Positions 39,784 to 49,228 are shown, numbered from the stretch's first letter. The stretch is DNA of 64,000 bases from Mucilaginibacter rigui (GCF_014773275.1 NZ_JACWMW010000001.1:372001-436000), one strand, 5' to 3'. Translations and numbers: made by a program. The notes: generated by a model from the sequence alone, not told the origin.

Positions 39784-41157
39784 ATGAAAGAAAACTCTGA
39801 AGCATCACGTAGGGGCTTTTTAAAAAAACTGGCTACAACCGCTGCCGCTGTAACTGCGGGCAGTAGCTTAATTGCGGCCGATAAACATACAGGCAGCTTT
39901 ACTTATTTAAAAAAAGAATATAACCAATACGGCCCTAACGATCAGGTAAATATAGCACTTATAGGTGCCGGCGGTATGGGCACGCAGGATGCCATTGTTG
40001 CCCTACAGGTGCCGGGTGTGAAACTTGTTGCCGTATGCGATTTATACGACGGCCGCTTAAAAGAAGCAAAAACCCGCTGGGGCGCAGATATTTTCACTAC
40101 AAAAATTTATAAAGAGATATTAAACCGTAAAGATATTGACGCAGTAATTATAGCCACGCCTGACCATTGGCACCAGCAAATTTCTGTTGATGCTATGCAT
40201 GCCGGCAAACACGTGTATTGCGAAAAGCCGATGGTACATTCTGTTGCCGAAGGCCCTGCGGTAATAAAAGCGCAGAAAGAAACCGGGAAGATATTCCAGG
40301 TGGGCAGCCAGGGCGTATCATCATTAGGAAATGAGAAAGCCCATGAGTTACTTAAAAGCGGCGCCATTGGCGAACTAAACTATGCCGAAGGTTTTTGGGC
40401 GCGCCGCGCACCGGTTGAGGTTTGGCAATACCCCATACCTGACGATGCATCAGCACAAACTGTAGATTGGGAAACCTATGTAAGTAACACCCAAAAACGC
40501 CCTTACGATTCAAAAAGATTTTTCCGCTGGAGGAATTATACCGATTACGGTACCGGCATGGCAGGCGACTTATTTGTTCACCTGTTTAGCAGCTTGCACT
40601 TCATTACCGATTCAATGGGGCCTAACAAAATATATGCATCCGGCGGTTTACGTTACTGGAACGACGGTCGCGAAGTACCCGATGTTTTATTAGGTACGTT
40701 TGATTATGGTAAAACCGCAGCCCACCCGGCGTTCAATCTGTCGTTGCGTTGCAACTTTGTAGATGGCACCAGCGGTACTACCTATCTTAAATTGGTAGGC
40801 AGCGAAGGCTCGATGGACATTACCTGGGATAGTGTAACCCTGAAACGTAACAAAGTTATCCAGTCGGACGATCCGTTTTATATCGAAAAATTACGAAAAG
40901 CAGGCCAAACAGATTCGGCCCGTAAGCATATTTTACCGCCCGAAGAAATTACCTACAATGCCGAGAAAGGTTACCTTGGTGGCCCGTATGATCATATGAA
41001 TAACTGGATAACTGCTATCCGTAATAACGGTAAAGTAACCGAGGACGCCATTTTTGGTTACCGTGCGGCAGCGCCGGCGCTTTTGTGTAACGATAGCTAT
41101 TATAAAAACAGCCCTATGTTTTGGGACCCTGAAAAAATGAAGATGGTTAGTAAATAA
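39784..41157 (+). CDS. Gfo/Idh/MocA-family oxidoreductase with Tat signal
   Basis: The 457-residue protein starts MKENSEASRRGFLKK, a twin-arginine signal, followed by a hydrophobic AATTAAAVTAG region. The Rossmann motif 'VNIALIGAGGMGTQD' is near residue 56, and the EKP motif 'KHVYCEKPMVHS' near 145. These NAD(P)-dependent enzymes oxidise sugars, here in the periplasm. Next to the DUF1080 gene the pair resembles the 3-keto-glycoside pathway, in which an oxidoreductase makes or removes the 3-keto group and DUF1080 cleaves the linkage. Confidence 0.92.
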   Translation: MKENSEASRRGFLKKLATTAAAVTAGSSLIAADKHTGSFTYLKKEYNQYGPNDQVNIALIGAGGMGTQDAIVALQVPGVKLVAVCDLYDGRLKEAKTRWGADIFTTKIYKEILNRKDIDAVIIATPDHWHQQISVDAMHAGKHVYCEKPMVHSVAEGPAVIKAQKETGKIFQVGSQGVSSLGNEKAHELLKSGAIGELNYAEGFWARRAPVEVWQYPIPDDASAQTVDWETYVSNTQKRPYDSKRFFRWRNYTDYGTGMAGDLFVHLFSSLHFITDSMGPNKIYASGGLRYWNDGREVPDVLLGTFDYGKTAAHPAFNLSLRCNFVDGTSGTTYLKLVGSEGSMDITWDSVTLKRNKVIQSDDPFYIEKLRKAGQTDSARKHILPPEEITYNAEKGYLGGPYDHMNNWITAIRNNGKVTEDAIFGYRAAAPALLCNDSYYKNSPMFWDPEKMKMVSK

Positions 41158-41175
41158 GTTAAACCCTTGTATAGC

Positions 41176-41880
41176 ATGAATAGGAACTTTAAAATAATAG
41201 GCCTTGCCGCCGCTATGGTTTTTGTGGGTTCGCAAAGCTTTGCACAGGCTAAAAAAGCCGGATGGGTGAGCTTGTTTAATGGTAAAAACCTAAAAGGCTG
41301 GCACGGTTTTAATAAAAGAGGAGAGGTAAAGAACTGGGAAATTGAGAACGGCGCGTTGGTTTGCCTGGGTACGGTTAAAGGAACCGATACAGGCGGCGAT
41401 ATTGTTAGCGATAAGCAATACAGTAACTTTGAGCTGGCCTGGGAGTGGAAGATAGATAAAGGCAGTAACAGTGGCGTTTTATATCACGTGGTTGAAGAAC
41501 CAAAATATGAAGCCTCTTACCTTACCGGCCCCGAGTACCAGATCATCGACGATATTGGATGGGTGCCTGATAAACTGGAGGAATGGCAAAAAACCGGTGC
41601 CGATTACGCTATGCACATTCCTAATGATCTTAAAAAAGTAATGCCTGTAGGCCAGTGGAACACCAGCCGTATTGTGTTTAACCATGGCCATGTTGAGCAC
41701 TGGTTAAACGGTAAAAAAATAGTGGAGTTTACCGCCTGGGACGCCGATTGGGATAAGAAAAAAGCCGAAGGCAAATGGAAAGATCACCCGGAGTATGGCA
41801 TGTCAAAAATTGGCCACATCGCACTGCAGGATCATGGGCATAAAGCCTACTTTAAAAATATCAGGATAAAGCAGTTATAG
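41176..41880 (+). CDS. exported DUF1080 protein (3-keto-disaccharide hydrolase family)
   Basis: The 234-residue protein has a signal peptide (1-24, ending SFAQA) and a concanavalin-like jelly roll typical of DUF1080: 'GWVSLFNGKNLKGWHGF' at the start, 'DIVSDKQYSNFELAWEWKI' in the middle and 'IALQDHGHKAYFKNIRIKQL' at the end. The ATG at 41176 is preferred over a TTG 9 bp upstream. It follows the oxidoreductase gene by 18 bp, so the two are co-transcribed. Known members hydrolyse 3-keto-glycosides. Confidence 0.93.
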   Translation: MNRNFKIIGLAAAMVFVGSQSFAQAKKAGWVSLFNGKNLKGWHGFNKRGEVKNWEIENGALVCLGTVKGTDTGGDIVSDKQYSNFELAWEWKIDKGSNSGVLYHVVEEPKYEASYLTGPEYQIIDDIGWVPDKLEEWQKTGADYAMHIPNDLKKVMPVGQWNTSRIVFNHGHVEHWLNGKKIVEFTAWDADWDKKKAEGKWKDHPEYGMSKIGHIALQDHGHKAYFKNIRIKQL

Positions 41881-41986
41881 AAATCTAAAACTATGTTATT
41901 ATGAGCGGCCGCGTGCCAATCTCAGCATAGCCGTTATGTCTATGTGGTTGCCACGGCGCTACGCTATTTGCAATGACATATATGTT

Positions 41987-42013
41987 AAAAGGCCCCGATT
42001 TATCGGGGCCTTT
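41987..42013. terminator. bidirectional terminator
   Basis: AAAAGGCCCCGA and TCGGGGCCTTT form a roughly 11-bp G/C-rich stem with loop TTTA, flanked by A and T tracts. It lies between the convergent DUF1080 and aldo/keto reductase genes. The remaining 41881-41986 spacer contains a REP-like segment. Confidence 0.85.
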
Positions 42014-42018
42014 CTATT

Positions 42019-43050
42019 TTAATAAAACTTTGGTGTCGGGTTCAATTTTGTATCCTGTCGTTGGTGCCAGTAAGGGTATATGGGGTCGCGGTCACTGGCG
42101 GCATCCAGCTTTTTAACCTGCTCGGTAGTCAGGTTCCAGCCTACGGCATCAAGGTTTTGTTTAAGTTGTTCCTCGTTACGTGCGCCAATAATAATGTTGG
42201 CAACAGTTGGGCGCTGCAATAACCAGTTAATAGATACTTGTGCTACAGACTTGCCTGTTTCTTCGGCTACCTCGTCAAGGGCATCTACAATAGTATAAAG
42301 GCGTTCCATGTCGGTCTCCGGTCCGTGGCTGCCACCCTGGCTGCGGCGGTTATCCTGCGGAATAGGCTGGCCACGGCGGTATTTACCGCCTAACTGGCCC
42401 GATGCTAATGGGCTCCAAACAATGGTGCCAACGTTCTGGTCTATTCCGGCAGGCATTAGTTCCCATTCAAATTCTCTGTCTAATAACGAGTAGTAAGCCT
42501 GGTGAGCGATATATTTGGCCCAGCCATATCTTTCGGAGATAGAAAGCGATTTCATTAAATGCCAGCCCGAAAAGTTTGAACAGGCAATGTACCGTACTTT
42601 ACCGCTGGTTATCAGATCGTCAAGCGCGCGCAGGGTTTCTTCAACCGGGGTAACCCCGTCAAAACCATGCATGTGGTAAATGTCAATATAATCGGTGTTT
42701 AAACGGCGCAAACTGTCCTCTGCCGACCGTATAATGTTGAACCTCGAAGAACCATAGTCGTTTGGTCCGTCGCCCATTCTGAAGGTGGTTTTGGTTGAGA
42801 TCAGAACTTCTGAACGTAAACCTTCAAGCGCCTGCCCCAATATTTCTTCAGAAACGCCGCGCGAATAAACGTTAGCAGTATCAAACAGGTTTACACCGGC
42901 ATCAAGGCATAAGCGTACCAGTTTTTTTGCATCATCAAGCTGAGTATCGCCCCATGCTTTAAAAAAATCGCCTTTGCCTCCAAAAGTGGCAGTACCAAAG
43001 CTAAGTACGGGCACGTGTAATCCCGAACCTCCTAATTGTTTGTATTCCAT
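42019..43050 (-). CDS. aldo/keto reductase
   Basis: The 343-residue TIM-barrel NADPH reductase has the AKR signature elements 'DAGVNLFDTANVYS' (catalytic Asp near 56 and Tyr near 61), 'VLISTKTTF' (Lys) and 'YHMHGFD' (His). The cofactor-binding end 'ANIIIGARNEEQLKQNLDA' is typical. Length suits the YajO/Tas subgroup. Substrate unknown. It is a single-gene transcription unit. Confidence 0.93.
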   Translation of the reverse strand: MEYKQLGGSGLHVPVLSFGTATFGGKGDFFKAWGDTQLDDAKKLVRLCLDAGVNLFDTANVYSRGVSEEILGQALEGLRSEVLISTKTTFRMGDGPNDYGSSRFNIIRSAEDSLRRLNTDYIDIYHMHGFDGVTPVEETLRALDDLITSGKVRYIACSNFSGWHLMKSLSISERYGWAKYIAHQAYYSLLDREFEWELMPAGIDQNVGTIVWSPLASGQLGGKYRRGQPIPQDNRRSQGGSHGPETDMERLYTIVDALDEVAEETGKSVAQVSINWLLQRPTVANIIIGARNEEQLKQNLDAVGWNLTTEQVKKLDAASDRDPIYPYWHQRQDTKLNPTPKFY

Positions 43051-43257
43051 ATATAGTGTGATGTTTTGTTATGCACCATGGCAATAAGCCGTGATTATTC
43101 AAATTTCGCGGATAATTTTAAAGTTTGTATCACGTGAATACCATAAACCAAATTAATGGATGCTGAATGGCAAACCCCGCAAAAACTATCCTTACGGTAA
43201 AAAGACAAATAAAGTCGACATAAAAACATAATTTCGTTGCCGATAGTTAACTTATCT

Positions 43258-44016
43258 ATGGCAAAGATTGCATTAATAACAGGCGCCACCGCAGGGATAG
43301 GCGAGGCCTGTGCCCACACATTTGCACGCGAAGGATATAACCTTATACTTACCGGCCGCCGTATGGACAGGCTGGAGGCGCTGGCACAAAAGCTTAATAA
43401 AAAGTATAACGTAGAAGTAGCCGTATCATCATTTGATGTACGCAGCCGCGAACAGGTTATTCAAAACCTGGAGGGGCTGCCCGCTAAATGGAAAAAGATT
43501 AATGTGCTGGTAAACAATGCCGGCCTTAGCCAGGGGCTTGATCCGATACAGAACGGCAATTACGACGATTGGGAAACCATGATAGATACCAATATAAAAG
43601 GCCTGCTTTATGTAAGCCGTGTGGTATCAAACTGGATGATAACAAACGGCCATGGGCATATCATTAACTTAGGCTCGATAGCCGGGAAAGAAGTTTACCC
43701 CAATGGGAATGTATATTGTGCAACCAAACATGCCGTTGATGCCTTAAATAAAGGTATGCGGATGGATTTAGTGCAACACGGTATCCGGGTAACGGCTATA
43801 CACCCCGGTGCTGTGGAGACGGAGTTCTCGGAAGTGCGTTTTAAAGGGGATAAGGACCGGGCTAAAAAAGTATACGAGGGTTTTGAACCACTGGTGGCTG
43901 ATGATGTTGCCGAAACCATTTGGTTTGTAGCATCGCGCCCGGCCCATGTAAATATCAGCGACCTGGTAATTATGCCAACTGCGCAGGCAACGGCTACTAA
44001 TATTGTAAGGAAATAG
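43258..44016 (+). CDS. SDR-family oxidoreductase (YdfG-like)
   Basis: The 252-residue short-chain dehydrogenase starts MAKIALITGATAGIGEAC. It has the TGxxxGIG cofactor motif at 8-14, NNAG near 86 and the catalytic YCATKHA (Tyr-x-x-x-Lys) near 158-162. The family includes NADP-dependent 3-hydroxy acid dehydrogenases acting on serine and allo-threonine. The ATG at 43258 is the real start; the frame's earlier TTG is not conserved. Confidence 0.93.
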   Translation: MAKIALITGATAGIGEACAHTFAREGYNLILTGRRMDRLEALAQKLNKKYNVEVAVSSFDVRSREQVIQNLEGLPAKWKKINVLVNNAGLSQGLDPIQNGNYDDWETMIDTNIKGLLYVSRVVSNWMITNGHGHIINLGSIAGKEVYPNGNVYCATKHAVDALNKGMRMDLVQHGIRVTAIHPGAVETEFSEVRFKGDKDRAKKVYEGFEPLVADDVAETIWFVASRPAHVNISDLVIMPTAQATATNIVRK

Positions 44017-44019
44017 ATG

Positions 44020-44052
44020 TGCAGATGTGCAAATACGCAGATGTGCAGATGA
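44020..44052. repeat. short GATGTGCA tandem repeat
   Basis: Three GATGTGCA units alternate with aaatacgca between the SDR stop and the YqeY gene, followed by an A/T-rich 'aaatctgaaatcgtaaatctaaaatc' run. It is a small degenerate repeat of the kind common in Bacteroidota spacers. Confidence 0.65.
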
Positions 44053-44091
44053 AAATAAATCTGAAATCGTAAATCTAAAATCACAAATAAG

Positions 44092-44541
44092 ATGTCATTA
44101 TTAACCCAAATAGACCAGAATATAAAACAAGCCATGTTAAGCAAACAAGCCGACAGGCTTAGGGGGCTTCGCGCTATTAAATCGGCTTTATTGCTTGCAA
44201 AAACAGAAAAGGGCGCTGCCGAAGAACTATCGCAGGATGCCGAAATAAAAGTGTTGCAAAGGCTTATCAAACAACGCAAAGAATCTGCTGATATATATAA
44301 AACGCAAGGCCGCGAAGATCTTTACGATATTGAGATGGCCGAAATGTATGTAATAGAACCATACCTGCCACAACAAATGACCAGGTTTGAGATTGAAGGC
44401 TTTATACAGGAGGTGATAGAACGCCTTGGTGTAACTTCGGTTAAGGATATAGGCAGGGTAATGGGCGTTGCCAACAAGGAACTGGCCGGCAGGGCTGATG
44501 GTAAAACAGTTTCTGAGGTTGTAAAACAACTGTTAGGTTAA
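44092..44541 (+). CDS. GatB/YqeY domain-containing protein
   Basis: The 149-residue helical protein 'RLRGLRAIKSALLLAKTEKG' through 'GRVMGVANKELAGRADGKTVSEVVKQLL' matches YqeY over its full length. The domain is also the tail of GatB, where it binds tRNA, but the role of stand-alone YqeY is unknown. The short spacer after the SDR gene suggests co-transcription. Confidence 0.95.
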   Translation: MSLLTQIDQNIKQAMLSKQADRLRGLRAIKSALLLAKTEKGAAEELSQDAEIKVLQRLIKQRKESADIYKTQGREDLYDIEMAEMYVIEPYLPQQMTRFEIEGFIQEVIERLGVTSVKDIGRVMGVANKELAGRADGKTVSEVVKQLLG

Positions 44542-44670
44542 TTGCACCATAATAATTGTTGAGATAAAACGGCGCTAACTATTTTTATAATTTATAATTT
44601 TACAACATTTTAGACTGAATTTGAATTTGGTCTGATATATTTACAGTATTACTTACATACCGATCATACT

Positions 44671-45432
44671 ATGGATTTTGCGCTTAAAGAGGAAAAGGGT
44701 TTTACTTACATTGAAGAGGGGCAGGGCGAAACATTATTGCTGCTGCACGGCCTTATGGGCGCTTTAAGTAATTGGGACGCGGTTATAAATGAATTTAGCG
44801 CCAATTACAGGGTTTTAATACCGGTATTACCTATATATGATATGCCGTTGTTAACAACGGGAGTTCGGGCACTGTCAAAATTCGTACATAAGTTTATAAA
44901 GTTTAAAAAACTTAGCAATGTGGTGTTGCTTGGTAACTCGCTGGGTGGGCATGTTGGCCTGGTTTATGTACTTGCACACCCGGGTTATGTAAAGGCTTTA
45001 GTATTAACGGGCAGTTCGGGTTTGTATGAAAATGCTTTTGGCGGTTCGTTTCCGCGCCGCGAGAGTATCGATTTTGTAAGAGAAAAAGTTCAATACACCT
45101 TTTACGACCCTATAATTGCTACCGAGGAAATGGTGCAGGATATACATGCGATGATCAACGACAGGCATAAAGTGATCAGGTTATTAGCTATGGCAAAATC
45201 TGCTATCCGCCATAACATGAAAGATGAGCTGCGTAAGATAACCATGCCGGTATCGTTAATTTGGGGTAGGGACGATAAGATAACCCCGCCCGAAGTAGCG
45301 GTTGAGTTTAACGAACTGTTGCCTAATTCGGAGTTACACTGGATAGATAAATGCGGCCATGCGCCAATGATGGAGCGGCCGGTAGAATTTAACCAGTATC
45401 TGGCTCAGTTTTTAGAGAAATTAAAAAAATAA
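44671..45432 (+). CDS. alpha/beta-fold hydrolase
   Basis: The 253-residue protein has 'LLLLHGLMGALSNW' (oxyanion region) and nucleophile elbow GNSLGG (Ser near 90). Acid Asp lies in 'IWGRDDKITPPE' and catalytic His in 'DKCGHAPMMERP'. It has no signal peptide. Substrate unknown. It is 3 bp upstream of the CBS-domain gene, so the two are co-transcribed. Confidence 0.92.
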   Translation: MDFALKEEKGFTYIEEGQGETLLLLHGLMGALSNWDAVINEFSANYRVLIPVLPIYDMPLLTTGVRALSKFVHKFIKFKKLSNVVLLGNSLGGHVGLVYVLAHPGYVKALVLTGSSGLYENAFGGSFPRRESIDFVREKVQYTFYDPIIATEEMVQDIHAMINDRHKVIRLLAMAKSAIRHNMKDELRKITMPVSLIWGRDDKITPPEVAVEFNELLPNSELHWIDKCGHAPMMERPVEFNQYLAQFLEKLKK

Positions 45433-45435
45433 AAT

Positions 45436-46098
45436 ATGCTTGCAATTGAGTTGATAGCTAACGCGATACCGCCGGTACATACCTCTGATAGTATACAGAA
45501 AGTGTTTGACCGTATGGCGGAGTTTCGTGTGGCCCACTTGCCAATTGTAAACGAAGAACAATTTTTAGGCCTGGTAAGCGAGGACGACCTGATAGAGGAA
45601 CCTGATTATAATTCGCCCATTGGTGCCATAGCGCTTTCGCTGGTTAACCCTTATGTGCTGGAAGAGCAGCATATATATGATGTGATCCGTTTATTTTATG
45701 AGCGCCAGCTAACCGTGGTGCCGGTGCTTAACATAAAAAAAGATTACCTGGGCTTAATATCCATCAACAGTATGAACGAGTATTTTGCCAAACTTACTTC
45801 GGCATCTGAGCCGGGCGGCATTATTGTGCTTGAGGTTGATAACAAAAATAACTCACTGGCGCATATGTCGCAGGTGGTAGAGTCAGATAACGCCCAGGTA
45901 TTGAGTTCTTACACCCGTACATTCCCGGATAGCACCCGTATGGAAGTTACCCTAAAGGTGAACAAGCAGGATATCTCTAATATCCTTGCCACATTTCAAC
46001 GCTATAAATATGATGTTAAGGCCACCTTTAACTTTACTGACCATAACGATAACTCGATGGACAGGTTTGATTCGTTTATGAATTACCTGAACTTGTAG
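45436..46098 (+). CDS. CBS-domain protein
   Basis: The 220-residue protein has tandem CBS motifs in residues 1-125 (AHLPIVNEEQFLGLVSEDDL and TVVPVLNIKKDYLGLISIN) and an ACT-like C-terminus. CBS pairs sense adenine nucleotides. It precedes nadK in the usual Bacteroidota order. A bidirectional terminator follows. Confidence 0.9.
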   Translation: MLAIELIANAIPPVHTSDSIQKVFDRMAEFRVAHLPIVNEEQFLGLVSEDDLIEEPDYNSPIGAIALSLVNPYVLEEQHIYDVIRLFYERQLTVVPVLNIKKDYLGLISINSMNEYFAKLTSASEPGGIIVLEVDNKNNSLAHMSQVVESDNAQVLSSYTRTFPDSTRMEVTLKVNKQDISNILATFQRYKYDVKATFNFTDHNDNSMDRFDSFMNYLNL

Positions 46099-46114
46099 CT
46101 CCGGAAATACCGGT

Positions 46115-46158
46115 ATAAAAAAACGCTAACCTATTTTACATGGGTTAGCGTTTTTTTA
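46115..46158. terminator. bidirectional terminator
   Basis: AAAAAAACGCTAACC (about 46117-46131) pairs with GGGTTAGCGTTTTTTT (46142-46157) across a roughly 10-nt loop. It lies between the convergent CBS gene and the leftward gene at 46187 and has a T tract on both strands. Confidence 0.9.
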
Positions 46159-46186
46159 TACATACTAAGTTGAATTGTAGCCAATA

Positions 46187-46651
46187 TCAATAATCGTCAC
46201 CTGTTTTTACACGGATGCCTATGCTGTGATTCTTATTGCTGAAAATATAGGCGTATGATCCTTTTGTGAAAATAACGTCTTCGCTTGTTTGCTTAATTTT
46301 TTTAAATTCCCTGTTTTTGCTTGTCGCATCTTTTGCTTCACTAAATACATCTTCCGGTACATTAAAACTCATATGTACTGCTTCGTTATTATGACAGTAT
46401 AAAAAAACGCTGATACCTTCATCCTCTATACTATAAACGTAAGCGTTAGTTTGCTCTATCTTAAGCATGCGGTCATATTTAAAACCTTGTTTTTCGAGCC
46501 ATTTTTTATGATTAGAACAATTTACGTTTTTATATATGTATTCTATTTTTGTGGTTACTTCTTCTTCAGCATCCTGATTGTTTTGCGCGTACCCTGTAGC
46601 TGTAGAGATCAACAGGAATAATAATACCGAAATCTGTTTAATTTTTTTCAT
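46187..46651 (-). CDS. exported hypothetical protein
   Basis: The 154-residue protein has a signal peptide (1-22, ending GYAQ) and a small mixed alpha/beta domain rich in charged residues. I do not recognise the family. It is a single-gene unit inserted between the CBS gene and nadK. The spacer to the right (46652-46827) shows no firm element. Confidence 0.7.
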   Translation of the reverse strand: MKKIKQISVLLFLLISTATGYAQNNQDAEEEVTTKIEYIYKNVNCSNHKKWLEKQGFKYDRMLKIEQTNAYVYSIEDEGISVFLYCHNNEAVHMSFNVPEDVFSEAKDATSKNREFKKIKQTSEDVIFTKGSYAYIFSNKNHSIGIRVKTGDDY

Positions 46652-46827
46652 TACAGGCTTGTTGTTTTTGTTCTAATTGGGGTTAAATAAATAAAAAAGA
46701 ATCGATAATAAAATACCCATATCAGGGTATATTTAGGTATCAGTAGTTAATATATTGCGTGTAGCAGTATTATTTGAAACTATACTGCTGTACTTTATTT
46801 TCAAAGTTCGATATTCGTACTACAAAT

Positions 46828-47703
46828 ATGAAAATAGCAGTTTACGGCAGGCAGTTTAACGATCCATCGGTGTTCCCGTACATCCGCCAGGTGTTTGATA
46901 GTCTTGCACAGCATAAGGTTGAAGTTTGTATTCACCCAATTTTAAATGATTTTTTAAAGGGGAACGTTGATACATCTGCCTGTACACTACTAAACTGTAC
47001 CGATCCTAACGACGTTGATGTTTTCTTAACCCTTGGAGGGGATGGCACATTGCTGGATATGGTAACCGTAATCCGCGATTCGGGTGTACCTGTTATCGGG
47101 ATAAACTTTGGCAGGCTGGGCTTTTTGGCCAGTATCAATAAAAGTGATATTGCGGCAGCTATTCACGCTGTAGTAAATAAAGAATTTTCGCTTGATAGCC
47201 GCGAACTGCTGGTGATAGAGTCTGAACAAAAAATATTTGGCGATAATAACTTCGCGCTGAATGATGTAACCATCCACAAGCGTGATGACTCGGCAATGAT
47301 AACCACACATGTATCGCTTGATGGCGAATTTTTAAACTCGTACTGGGGCGATGGTATCATTATATCTACACCTACAGGCTCAACAGCATACTCGTTAAGC
47401 TGTAACGGGCCTATCATATTCCCGCAATCAAACAGTATAGCGCTTACACCCGTTGCGCCGCATAACCTAAATGTAAGGCCGGTTGTGTTGCCAGATACCA
47501 GCACCCTAACGCTTGATATTGATTATCGCGGCAATAACTATATAGTATCCTGCGATAGCCGTACCGTTATTGTTGATAAACCCATGCAGTTTAAAGTTTA
47601 CAAGGCCGGTTTCAGGCTTAACCTGGTGCGGTTAAATAATGAAAGTTACTTATCTACGTTAAGGAAAAAGCTATTATGGGGTTTAGACGCCCGTAATTAT
47701 TAA
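46828..47703 (+). CDS. nadK: NAD kinase
   Basis: The 291-residue ATP-NAD kinase has the diacylglycerol-kinase-like motif GGDGT at residues 70-74, a following 'GINFGRLGFLA' loop and 'GDGIIISTPTGSTAYSLS' near 178. It makes NADP+. The frame continues upstream to 46774, but the ATG at 46828 (MKIAVYGRQF) is the family start. It is the first gene of the rightward envelope cluster. Confidence 0.96.
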   Translation: MKIAVYGRQFNDPSVFPYIRQVFDSLAQHKVEVCIHPILNDFLKGNVDTSACTLLNCTDPNDVDVFLTLGGDGTLLDMVTVIRDSGVPVIGINFGRLGFLASINKSDIAAAIHAVVNKEFSLDSRELLVIESEQKIFGDNNFALNDVTIHKRDDSAMITTHVSLDGEFLNSYWGDGIIISTPTGSTAYSLSCNGPIIFPQSNSIALTPVAPHNLNVRPVVLPDTSTLTLDIDYRGNNYIVSCDSRTVIVDKPMQFKVYKAGFRLNLVRLNNESYLSTLRKKLLWGLDARNY

Positions 47704-47715
47704 ATTTGCCCCTTG

Positions 47716-48489
47716 ATGCCTAAATACATTGCTGCTTTATTTATCCTGTTCATTTCTTTAAATGTACAAGCCCAAACCTGGGAGGTAGGAGGGAGCGCAG
47801 GCATGGCAGGCTACATAGGCGATCTGAATGTTAATAACCCTGTAAAACCAAGCGGCGGCTTTGCCGGCTTATTTGTAAAACGCAATTTTAACAGGTATCT
47901 GGCCGCAAAACTCAGTTACAGCTTCGGGCAAATAAGCGGTGATGATATCACATCAGATTATCAGCAGTTTAGAGACCGCAACCTGAGCTTTACCACGCCT
48001 TTAAAGGAACTGAGCCTTGTGGCCGAGTTTAACTTTATGAGTTATATACCCGATGCTGGTAAAAACCTGTATACACCTTATATATATGCTGGTGGTGGTT
48101 TCACATCATTTGCGCCAAGGGCAATGCTAAATGGCAACCAGGTAGGGTTAAGGCAGCTCCGTACCGAAGGGCAGGCCAGCCCCTATGCAAAGTATACCCT
48201 TGTTTTGCCTTTTGGTGCAGGTATAAAGTATAATATATCAGGCAAATGGACTTTAGCTGCCGATATAGGTTACCGTATTACCCGTACAGATTATCTGGAC
48301 GATGTAAGCGGGACATATGCACCGGCAAGTGCTTTGCCTAACGCCACAGCCGTACAACTTGCAGACCGTTCAATCAATAAAATAGGTACACCGGGTACCC
48401 AACGCGGCGACTACAGGCCACGTGATTTTTACATTTTTGCCGGCTTTACTATATCGTACACTTTTGTAACGCAGCAGTGTTATTATTAA
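47716..48489 (+). CDS. DUF6089-family outer-membrane protein
   Basis: The 257-residue protein has a signal peptide ending VQAQ and an outer-membrane barrel with 'YTPYIYAGGGFTSFAPRAML' and terminal 'DFYIFAGFTISYTF'. This family is almost always found between nadK and uppS-bamA in Bacteroidota. The ATG at 47716 is chosen over the TTG at 47713. Function unknown; it may assist envelope biogenesis. Confidence 0.85.
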   Translation: MPKYIAALFILFISLNVQAQTWEVGGSAGMAGYIGDLNVNNPVKPSGGFAGLFVKRNFNRYLAAKLSYSFGQISGDDITSDYQQFRDRNLSFTTPLKELSLVAEFNFMSYIPDAGKNLYTPYIYAGGGFTSFAPRAMLNGNQVGLRQLRTEGQASPYAKYTLVLPFGAGIKYNISGKWTLAADIGYRITRTDYLDDVSGTYAPASALPNATAVQLADRSINKIGTPGTQRGDYRPRDFYIFAGFTISYTFVTQQCYY

Positions 48490-48626
48490 GTAAAAATCAA
48501 TATCTTAAAATATTATATCATAATTTAATTATAATACAGAATTAAATTCTGTATTATTGAAAATTTACAGTACATTTATACGTTTAATAATTACTAACCA
48601 ATTGTTTCACCTTAAACTGTACTATC

Positions 48627-49148
48627 ATGGCCGAATTAAATTCAAACCCGGAAAAATCAGGAAGCAAAAAACGCACAAAAAGAACCGCCTTAAGGGTAGA
48701 CCTTACCGCGATGGTAGATCTGGCGTTCCTGCTTATTACGTTTTTTATCATCACCACCACACTTACCAAGCCTAAAGCAATGGATGTAGCCATGCCGGTT
48801 GGTGATTTACAGGAGCCGGTACCCCAATCGCGCACCATGACCATTTGCCTGGGTAAAAACAACCAGGCCATGTATTATTTGGGTATGGCCGACAAACCTA
48901 TAATAGCCGCTACGCTTACCAACTACAGCAGCAGCGGCCTGCGCAAAGCCATATTTGATACCCGCAGGTATGTGCAGCAAACAACCGGTAAAAGTATGCT
49001 GGTGATTATAAAACCTGCAGAAAGCTCAATTTATGAGAATCTGGTTAACACCCTCGACGAAATGACCATTACCAATGTACAGCAATACGCTATTGCCGAT
49101 ATAGCACCAAAGGATATCAGTTTGTTAAAAGACAGGCAGGCATATTAA
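48627..49148 (+). CDS. exbD: ExbD/TolR-family biopolymer transporter subunit
   Basis: The 173-residue protein has a single transmembrane helix near residues 27-47, with the conserved Asp in 'VDLTAMVDLAFLLITFF' and a periplasmic C-terminal domain. ExbD couples the proton gradient to TonB with ExbB. No exbB or tonB gene lies alongside, so this copy is solitary, and it interrupts the usual DUF6089-uppS order. The upstream spacer 48490-48626 contains no supported gene. Confidence 0.85.
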   Translation: MAELNSNPEKSGSKKRTKRTALRVDLTAMVDLAFLLITFFIITTTLTKPKAMDVAMPVGDLQEPVPQSRTMTICLGKNNQAMYYLGMADKPIIAATLTNYSSSGLRKAIFDTRRYVQQTTGKSMLVIIKPAESSIYENLVNTLDEMTITNVQQYAIADIAPKDISLLKDRQAY

Positions 49149-49190
49149 ACCTCATATCAATAACTAATAAAAGGATAACTCATTATTACC

Positions 49191-49228
49191 AACCCTTTTT
49201 TGCTGTAGCAGAAAAGGGTTTTGTTTTT
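49191..49228 (+). terminator. terminator after exbD
   Basis: AACCCTTTT (49191-49199) pairs with AAAAGGGTT (49212-49220), followed by TTGTTTTT. It separates exbD from the uppS-bamA operon. Between here and 49324 no other element is seen. Confidence 0.8.

Noticed and set aside
41890..41986. Possible small gene or RNA between the DUF1080 and aldo/keto reductase genes
   Set aside because: The segment resembles a degenerate interspersed repeat (gtggttgccacggcgctacgc type) followed by a terminator; no conserved frame.
48557..48775. Rightward 72-codon frame overlapping exbD
   Set aside because: It overlaps most of the conserved membrane segment of exbD in another frame and has no recognisable features.
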